DNA from: Clytia hemisphaerica
Lineage: Eukaryota; Cnidaria; Hydrozoa; Leptothecata; Clytiidae
Direction of reading: 5' to 3'
NCBI GenBank assembly: GCA_902728285.1
Contig: CACVBU010000064.1
Span: 1,527,640 to 1,591,639, forward strand
Length of the DNA stretch: 64,000 bases
In this document: positions 56,820-64,000 of the stretch, piece after piece
How positions within the stretch are numbered: position 1 is the first letter of the stretch
How the letters are laid out: each line of letters starts with the position of its first letter
Made by a program: the position numbers and the translations under genes
Notes under the pieces: model-generated
Databases searched by the model: none
What the model was told of the DNA's origin: nothing
The model's input: only the letters and a program-made list of their open reading frames with translations

Positions 56820-57130
56820 TGAGGTTTTTTTCAAGGGGGGTACTAGATTGCGAGGTGACGGTAATGTCTGAGCCAAAATTGGCGTTTTTGGGACCCTTAG
56901 AGAGACTTTTCTCAAAATATTTGTCGATTTTCACTCCATTTTTGTCCAAATTTTGGAAAATCATGACCCTTTGAGAGAGGAAATTTTGAATTTCGTGATT
57001 TTTGGGCCCTTACATAGACTCAATTTTCTTTTTAATGGTTTTTTTACCCCTTTAAAAGACTTTCGGGGGTGTGAAAATGGGACCCTTATGGCTCGCACAT
57101 ACCAGGCACCCATTTTGACTAATTATCCCC
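56820..57130. repeat. GACCCTT...AGAGAG word cluster
   Basis: GGACCCTTAGAGAGAC, GACCCTTTGAGAGAGG, GGGCCCTTACATAGAC and GGGACCCTTATGGCTC occur within 300 bases, bordered by AAGGGGGG and CCCCCCTCCCC runs. This again has the plan of a short element with many copies of one word. Confidence 0.5.
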
Positions 57131-58679
57131 CCTCCCCACTCGGGGGTCTTTCACTTAACAATTTTTTTGGTAACTCAGTTAAAGACTTTGTGTCACTTTA
57201 AATCATAAATCTAAAAACAACAGAATAAAAAATGATGACAAAAAGCGACTAATTTTGTTCGATAAACATCACTTTAAATGACGAGAAACACTAAATTCAC
57301 ATTTTCTGACCATATAAGGTAAACGATATGAATTATCAGCCAATCAAATTCAAGCGATTTAATTCAAAAAGTCATACGTCAATAAAAAGCTGAATTAGAT
57401 AATCGTGTTACGTTGACAATTTATTGATCATAGCTTTTTATAAAAATATCAATTTCTGTCCAACTCAATAAACATATGTTAGCCAAAACTCGATATTTAG
57501 AACCCAAGATAAAACCCTTGAAGCTTTATAGCAAAATCTCAGACCTCTTGGAACACTTTTAGGGACTTTGGAAGCCATTTTGTTGGTAGAAACGGACAGT
57601 GGAAAAGTTTTTGTCCTTGATATGTTTCCTGTAACATGAGATGAACAATGTCAGATAGTTTTTTATAATCACTTAAATGGAGATTCCCTGGTGATTGCTC
57701 ACTGTAATCAATTTTATTATAAGAAAATACGGAAATGATCTGATTCTAGAAAAGTGTTTAAATATAAGACTTTACAAAACTATAGTACTAAACTAACCTA
57801 GTTTTTCGACCTACATATCATCATTAGCTAAATTCATAGGTTCATTAGGCCTAAATTGAATTTTTGTTGTTTAAATGATTGCTTTTCATGAATCACTATT
57901 CGATTAGAAGATCAACAAAAATTGTATATTCTTATAAAAGAATCTATCGAATAGTGACGGTTTGTTGTTTATATAGGGAAAAAAAGTTTTGAGTTGATTC
58001 ATAGAAAAAGGGGGAGTGTAGCTCTAATGATGAGAATTTTCAAATTGGCATGTTACTATGAAACATTTCATTTGTACTACATAATAGATTTTGACCATAT
58101 TATAACCAATAAAATATTGATTGATGCTTTTCCAATGTGGACCAGTCTATGTTCACTTCATAAAATTCCCTATAAAATTTTCAAGTTCATTTGTAAACGA
58201 ATCAGAAGAGTTCGCTCATCCTTGCTTCAGATTCAGGTCGTTTAAGCTGGTGGTCTCCCCAGAATGAAAAAAAAAAACACTTTTTGTTGTTCCTTTTGAC
58301 ACATGTTTTTCAGAAAAGGAGGCATTTTAATGACGTCAGAATTTCTTAGTCAAGACAGGGTAGTATTTCATTTGATCGATTTTGCATTCCAAAAAGGGCA
58401 TGGAAAGAGACGTAAGCATTGACATATAAACACAGAAAGACTCTGTTCGTTTCTTGTCGAAACTACTTCCAAAATAGAACTTGTCACGAAACTATCCCGA
58501 AATTGCGTGGCCGCATTCGGCTATTGCTGTTATTTGATTTATCCCGATATGTTTTGGACTCGGTCCGTTCTCAAGGGAAATAACAAGCAGTTTCTGCACT
58601 CTTTTGGTGTTTAGATATCCCAATCCTTGTCAATATGAAGTTTGTTTTCTTAAAACTTTAAAAATACGGTAACCTAAGT
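57131..58679. other. No gene seen
   Basis: No recognisable domain. The frame at 57994-58245 (+) is without similarity that I can name. The missing KLF first exon could lie here or beyond the window. Confidence 0.35.
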
Positions 58680-58931
58680 ACACCCATGTGTCATAGACCC
58701 GGTGAGACCACCGTCCCACTGTAAAATAAGGAAAATTTCATCCCCGTTGGGAAAAATGTCCTACAATTTTTAGCCCCACTGGGAAATTGACTTCGAAGTA
58801 AAAAAAATCGCATTCCATGTGCACTATGGGTTTTTGAGCTCGGGGCAATAAAATTTATATTTGGATTTAGATAGAAATTTCCATTCCTAATTGTGGGAAG
58901 AAGTTCCACCGAGACTGTGAGACAGGGGTGT
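58680..58931. mobile_element. MITE of the ACACCCC family (copy 10)
   Basis: The left end is ACACCCATGTGTCATAGACCC and the right end is ACCGAGACTGTGAGACAGGG then GTGT. Words such as CCCACTGGGAAATTG are inside. Confidence 0.75.
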
Positions 58932-59251
58932 CGAATTCTTAGTTTCAGGATTTTAGAAGAAGGGTTTAATTCTGCCCTGTTGATTAAAAAAGAAGGTTGA
59001 CATCATTTTCAAACGCAGTAAATTAGTGTGTTCTAAATTAGACTACATTCTTATTATTTTTACAAGAAACATCTCCATGTTGATCAAAGTGAACAGAAAA
59101 AAGTTTTTGTTATCTTGCTAATCCATGATCCATTATTCTGAAGACCACGATTGAACGTTCAAAGGATGTTTAAGGGGATATCTTTAAGTTTCGATCGATC
59201 ATTTCTGACTTAACACTTTTAGAAAAACGATCATAAATCAATCATGGAGAT

Positions 59252-59503
59252 CCACGTATTTTTATAAGAACAAACTATATAGGAACATAATGATTTGATG
59301 GACAAAATATCAAGAACAAGTTTAAGAATATTTTAGGACTTTGGGGGCTCTAAAACACCCGATTTCTTTGGAAAATTTTCAAAAATGCTCACGAAATGGT
59401 AAATATAAAAATATGTTAAGAACATTTTAAGTCTTTTAAAAATCAAAATTTGAAGAACATTCGAAGGTTCCAAAATTTTCGGATATTCCTATAAAAAAAT
59501 GTA
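59252..59503. mobile_element. MITE of the TACACG family, word AAGAACA
   Basis: CACGTATTTTTATAAGAACA at the left and TATTCCTATAAAAAAATGTA at the right. ACTATATAGGAACATAATG, ATCAAGAACAAGTTTAAG and TTAAGAACATTTTAAG follow the layout of 62721-62961. Confidence 0.75.
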
Positions 59504-59667
59504 ACCATGAGAAAACAGAAGAAAATCTCTCCAAACATTCAAAGTTGTTTTGGTTCATGATTACAAAAAAGTCCTTTTTTGGTGATAACCCAAAGGCTCC
59601 GTAGACGAGTCAATGAGTCAAAGGATAAATAAACCAAATAAAAGTACATTTGTAATTTGTCTGGTCC

Positions 59668-59761
59668 CAGCTGGTACATGACGTTGTTTTAACGTTCATC
59701 TAACGTTATATGGACGTTGTGAACATTAGATGAACGTTGAAACAACGTTGTGTGCCAGTTG
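59668..59761. mobile_element. AACGTT palindromic MITE
   Basis: CCAGCTGGTACATGACGTTG and CAACGTTGTGTGCCAGTTGG at the ends, with ATCTAACGTTATATGGACGT between; nearly one hairpin. Confidence 0.85.
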
Positions 59762-59996
59762 GGGTAGAATTACCTGAAATTCAACTGAAACCTAGCTTTA
59801 TGAAAATGTCATAATTAGCAAAAAAGGCCTCAGGCGTTTTTTCCAATTTGTGATTGGATTTTTAGAGGTTCAGTGTCCATATTAGCATCTGACCCACGAA
59901 GTTTCAGCTTGGTCGGGATTTTATTTATGTAAAACGGACTAAATATCTATCGAGACTTTTCTAACTTTTAAGGGGGAAAGTTGGTTAGTTAAATAC

Positions 59997-60090
59997 CCAG
60001 CTAGCATACAGCGTCGTTTCAACGTTCATCCAACGTTATATGGACGTTGTGAACAATAGATGAACGTTGAAGCAATGTTGATTGTCAGTA
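59997..60090. mobile_element. AACGTT palindromic MITE
   Basis: CCAGCTAGCATACAGCGTCG and CAATGTTGATTGTCAGT at the ends; ATCCAACGTTATATGGACGT in the centre. It lies about 240 bases from the copy at 59668 in the same orientation and shares GTTATATGGACGTTGTGAAC with it. Confidence 0.8.
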
Positions 60091-61318
60091 TGATATGACC
60101 CTTTTCATTTGTGTTGTTAAAAACCCATCATTCAATCTAAATTTAGTGTATTATATTTCAAATGTGTAAGATATATAACCAAGTAGCCAAGCAAAACATT
60201 TAAAGTACTGACTCAAATCAAAACAAACAAACAGATTAGGGTAGGGTGGATATTTTGAAATTCCACACCGATTTTGTATTTTGGTTTCCTAAGTGACTAC
60301 ACTGTTCTCAATCCAAATTCGTTATTTAGATTTTAAGGCTGCTTCTAAAACACAGTTGGTTTGTTTAAGTATGTCACAGACAAGGTTCGATTCTTAGAAA
60401 TTCGAACAAGAGTTAATATAAGATTTGCTCCAGAAAATCTGAAAATTTGAATCTAAAACGGTAAAGATTTGAGCAAAATATTGCCTTTATAACTACATTC
60501 ATTTACTTGGTAAAAAACTCATTACCAACTACAATACTCATAGCTTAAACATTCCTTAATTACGACACATTGACAAGGTTATTGGTCTTTTTCAACCTCA
60601 TTAAAGCTTCTTAAATCTCATTTTTCGCAACTTATAATTATAACTTTCTCTCAAAAATCTCTATAATTAGAACGTAATAGTATGTGAAATCGGCTTTTAA
60701 CTCTGCTTCTCATTACTATGAAGGTAATATTCAGTAATTAGTGCAGTATTAATTAGATTAACGTAGACCTTCATTAACAGTGCTATTAATTTTTCGTCAT
60801 TAAATAGGTACTGACAAAGAGATTGAATCTCAATGCATCAAATATCTTACTTTCTTGGTTTAATTTACTTAAGTAATTACGGGCCTAAAAATATAGGTAT
60901 TAACAAAATTATAGGACATCGTTCATTTATGCGTCTTTTTAGTGAGATTTCGAAAGCTAATCGCTTAATTAAGTGCATGGTATTATCTGCTTTTGATAAT
61001 TCTCTTCCATGTGATGAGAAAGCTGTTTTATAGTCTATTAAAGTTGATTTACTGCATCTATGGAAATTCGATGTTATCGGATGAAGGCCAATAATCGATC
61101 CCGGTTTAATTCTGATTTTAAATCCCCGTGACTGCGCAAAATCCATAATGGGGGCGCGGAAAGTAAATTCATGTATTTTAAAGGACGAACTATCAAATTG
61201 TTTTCCTTCTCGTGTATCACGGTTGCTGAGTCGAAAAGAAAAATCGCGTAATAAAAATGTATGTTGATTTATAGCACTTAACCTTTGCTTTACTCCTTAA
61301 TGAAAATCTAAGGGCTTG
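60091..61318. other. No gene seen
   Basis: AT-rich. The overlapping frames at 60833-61033 and 60877-61146 are on opposite strands and carry no domain I know. GGTTCGATTCTTAGAAATTC near 60385 resembles pogo-type MITE sequence. Confidence 0.4.
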
Positions 61319-61948
61319 TACCGGGTGACCCACGAAAAAGTTCAGACGTTTCCCGACGTCTTGAGGCTGAACAAATGTTCCAAAGTGCTTGGAGTTTTGA
61401 TATTTAGAAAGTAGATATCCTAATTTAAAATTTGAGCTATCACTTTTTAAATTTGACCAACTTGTTCTCTGCTTATGAGCTTTTAAAGTCAAAATTCACT
61501 TTACGGAATGTGTAAAAAACACGTAAAAAAGGGTATCAAATTTGGTATTTTTTAGACGTTTTTGATATACAGTTTTTGAAAAAAATCTATGAAAGCGCCA
61601 ATTTTTATAAAAACTAGTCTTGTTTTAAACAAAAATTACTTTCAAAGGTGTTTTTATTGATTATTAATGTCATAAAACTCGTTAAATAAGTCAATTTGTA
61701 ATGGTTTTCTAATTGATTGCATGAATTTAATACCTCTTTTTTACGTGTTTTTTACACTTTTAGAAAAGTGAATTTTGACTTTAAAAGCTCATAAGTAGAG
61801 AACAAGTTGGTCAAATTTAAAAAGTGATGGCTCAAATTTCAAGTTAGGATATTTACTTTCTAAATATCAAAACTCCAAGCACTTTGGGACATTTGTTCGG
61901 CCTCAAGACGTCGGGAAACGTCTGAACTTTTTCGTGGGTCACCCGGTA
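61319..61948. mobile_element. Foldback MITE, 630 bp with ~200-bp arms and TA target
   Basis: TACCGGGTGACCCACGAAAA at the left is answered by TTTTCGTGGGTCACCCGGTA at the right. The arms pair for about 190-200 bases with few changes (CGACGTCTTGAGGC, AAAACTCCAAGCAC, AAGCTCATAAG and others). TA at both borders fits a Tc1/mariner-type origin. No transposase frame; the loop is AT-rich. The frames at 61217-61492 and 61853-62086 are arm translations. Confidence 0.93.
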
Positions 61949-62720
61949 TGAAAAAAATGGAGAAGGATCAAATATCAAATAACACTTTGTATACACTATA
62001 AGTCTATTTTTAAAGGTCATATTACATTGTGCCTGTGTATTGGAGATTATTTTTGAGATGTTTTTAACAGGGACAATTTGGATCAATTACAGTAAAAGAA
62101 GGGAGAAAAATTAATCCTTGATATTTTAAATATAGCACTAGATCATTAATACACTGTAATTTATACCTTAAGGTCAAATTGCGAAGTAAGAAAGAAGAAA
62201 ATTTCAAAAATGATTTTCAATGCAACCATGTCGTTGTTTAACTTACACTGAGGTACCTAGCACTTATTAAGTTTTATGACACACGCTAGGGGGGGGGGGT
62301 AGGTGCCATCCCCACCCCACTTTTTTGCAAAGTAAAAACTTTTGGTTGCGTTTCCTTAGACTCTATATTCATTGCCCCCCCCCCCATTTTCAATTTCATG
62401 GCGTGGGCCCTGCTTTTTACATAAACAAGGTCAAATTATGAACAGTGGAACTAGTTAGTTGATGAATGAGCTCAAAAATTAGTATATCTTGTTGAGTAAA
62501 ATGTGTTTTCAAATTCTATTGCTTATGGATATAGCTTTGGATGTGTTTATCCTTAAACTGAATTTTTCTTTTCTCAAAAAAAAAACCTTTAATAATAAAC
62601 TGTGAGTTAATCCATCTATCAGACAGCCAAGCATCCAATAAACGTCTTTTCAACATTCCAAAGTGACAGTTTCGGACATGATTTACTCTTAATCCTGCGG
62701 TCAGACGCTTTGTAAAGAAA

Positions 62721-62961
62721 GTAACTTTTAAAAAAGAACAAACTATATAAGAACATAAGGCTTCGATGACCGAAATATTAAGAACAAGCTAAGAACATTT
62801 TTAAGGTTGTGGGTCTCTCAAACACCCGATGTCTAAGGAAAATGGACAGAAATACTCAAAGAATGGTGAAAATAAGAACACCTTAAGAACATTTTCAGGC
62901 TTAAAACTCGAAAATTCAAAAGGCTTCAAACATTTTGGATGCTCTTATAAAAAAATGTGTA
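62721..62961. mobile_element. MITE of the TACACG family, word AAGAACA
   Basis: AAAAAAGAACAAACTATATA at a worn left end; TGCTCTTATAAAAAAATGTGTA at the right. ATTAAGAACAAGCTAAGAAC and CCTTAAGAACATTTTCAGG are internal words. Confidence 0.75.
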
Positions 62962-63416
62962 GAAATAGTGACTTTTAAAACAAGGATGATGCATGAATGT
63001 TTTCTTAAATTGAATCAAATTAGGTATCAGAAAGCACCAGGTATTATCTATTTTAAGGAAATACTATATTTGTAGCGAGCTTCAGTTATAAAATGCCGAG
63101 ACATGAATTATATCCTTAAAAATTCTGGAGGATAAACCATCCAAGTAGACGATTCTAGTTATTAAAATTCTTTAAATTTTTAAGAAATTTTACTTCTATT
63201 GCGTGCAACACATCATTATGTAACGGTTACACAAAGGGATATTTTATCCTGGCCGAGTCTGTTTGAGAGTATAAAGGGCTACAAAAAAGAAACTTAAGCT
63301 ATGAAAACAGTCCACATTGGCAAAAAAAGGCAAACGAAATTTGCGTGTGTAGGAATCAATTCACTATTTCCTTCTCCATGTTTGTTATGATTTGTTCAAT
63401 TTTGGCATTTTATGTT

Positions 63417-63680
63417 TACGTGTTTTTTTTTGTAAGAACATCCGAAATTTTTGAAGCCTTCGCATGTTCTTAACTTTGAGTTTTAAGCTTAAAAATGTTC
63501 TTAGAATGTTCTTATTTTCACCATTTTGTGAATATTTTGGACCATTTTATTATTTTCCTAAGAAATAGGGTTTTTTCCAGTCAGCAAAACCCTAAAATGT
63601 TCTTAACTTGTTCTTAACATTTTTTTGCCATTTTTTAAAGACTAATGTTTTTATATAGTTTGTTCGTAAAAAAACGTGTA
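63417..63680. mobile_element. MITE of the TACACG family, reverse orientation, word TGTTCTT
   Basis: TACGTGTTTTTTTTTGTAAG at the left and GTTCGTAAAAAAACGTGTA at the right. TGTTCTTA occurs near 63473, 63499, 63510, 63598 and 63609. It is the reverse of the copies at 59252 and 62721. Confidence 0.82.
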
Positions 63681-64000
63681 TTGTGAAATTCGTGCTCTGA
63701 TCCAAGGAGAAATCACAAGAATCAGTACTGATGATAATCTCAAGTTTGTTTATTATCGTTCAATGTTTATATTGGCACACAGCAAGCAGCGACCATATTT
63801 GTATAATAATTACATATTCATAGCAGTACATATAGTGACGTGAGCGGAATCTAGTGCGGAACAAATTTTTGTAAACCGGAAAAGTATGTTGATTTGACAG
63901 CGGAACAAACTACGGTCGTTATCAACTCCTCCCAGGAGACACCAAACCGGAAATATATGAAATTATATTTTTTCATTTAATCTCCATTTTTGTTGCCAAT

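Noticed and set aside
57590..57660. Candidate KLF first exon on the minus strand (ATGGCTTCCAAAG near 57580)
   Set aside because: The nearest GT gives phase 1, but the downstream exon at 55105 needs phase 0; no conserved residues to support it.
61853..62086. 77-codon minus-strand frame
   Set aside because: Mostly translation of the foldback element arm; a similar peptide appears from the other arm at 61217-61492.

Overview
This is AT-rich nuclear DNA from an invertebrate animal. The evidence is long spliced genes with GT-AG introns, a KLF zinc-finger gene, an OATP transporter with a Kazal-like loop, a likely SOCS-box gene, tRNA-derived SINEs, CR1-like and RTE-like retroposons and very many short inverted-repeat elements. 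I cannot name the lineage from sequence alone.

Four host genes are supported. (1) 6211-16602 (+): a complete seven-exon organic anion transporter (SLCO/OATP), 663 codons, with every exon phase agreeing. (2) 18542-19810 (+): a 422-residue single-exon protein of unknown body that ends in a good match to a SOCS box. (3) 40269-49219 (+): HSDL2, eight exons seen and only the tiny first exon not found; SDR domain, SCP2 domain and a C-terminal SKL peroxisomal signal. (4) 55105-53248 (-): the last two coding exons of a KLF-type transcription factor with three C2H2 fingers; its first exon is not located. The four look unrelated in function.

The rest is mostly mobile DNA. 21748-26364 holds two direct copies of a repeat, one interrupted by a 5'-truncated RTE-like element and the other keeping the empty site. 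29590-38290 is a minus-strand mosaic of three CR1-like fragments, broken by a 369-bp inverted-repeat element with a 5-bp target duplication and by a 156-bp tandem array. The introns, and 1-6200 and 55140-64000, are packed with non-autonomous elements. Several of these share an odd plan: the short word inside the terminal inverted repeat recurs many times inside the same element. In one family the terminal repeat stays the same while the word changes from copy to copy. One 1.73-kb hAT-like element with a perfect 8-bp target duplication sits 2 bp upstream of the OATP exon 6 acceptor AG.

All coordinates and motif matches were read by eye. No alignment, fold or database search was run.
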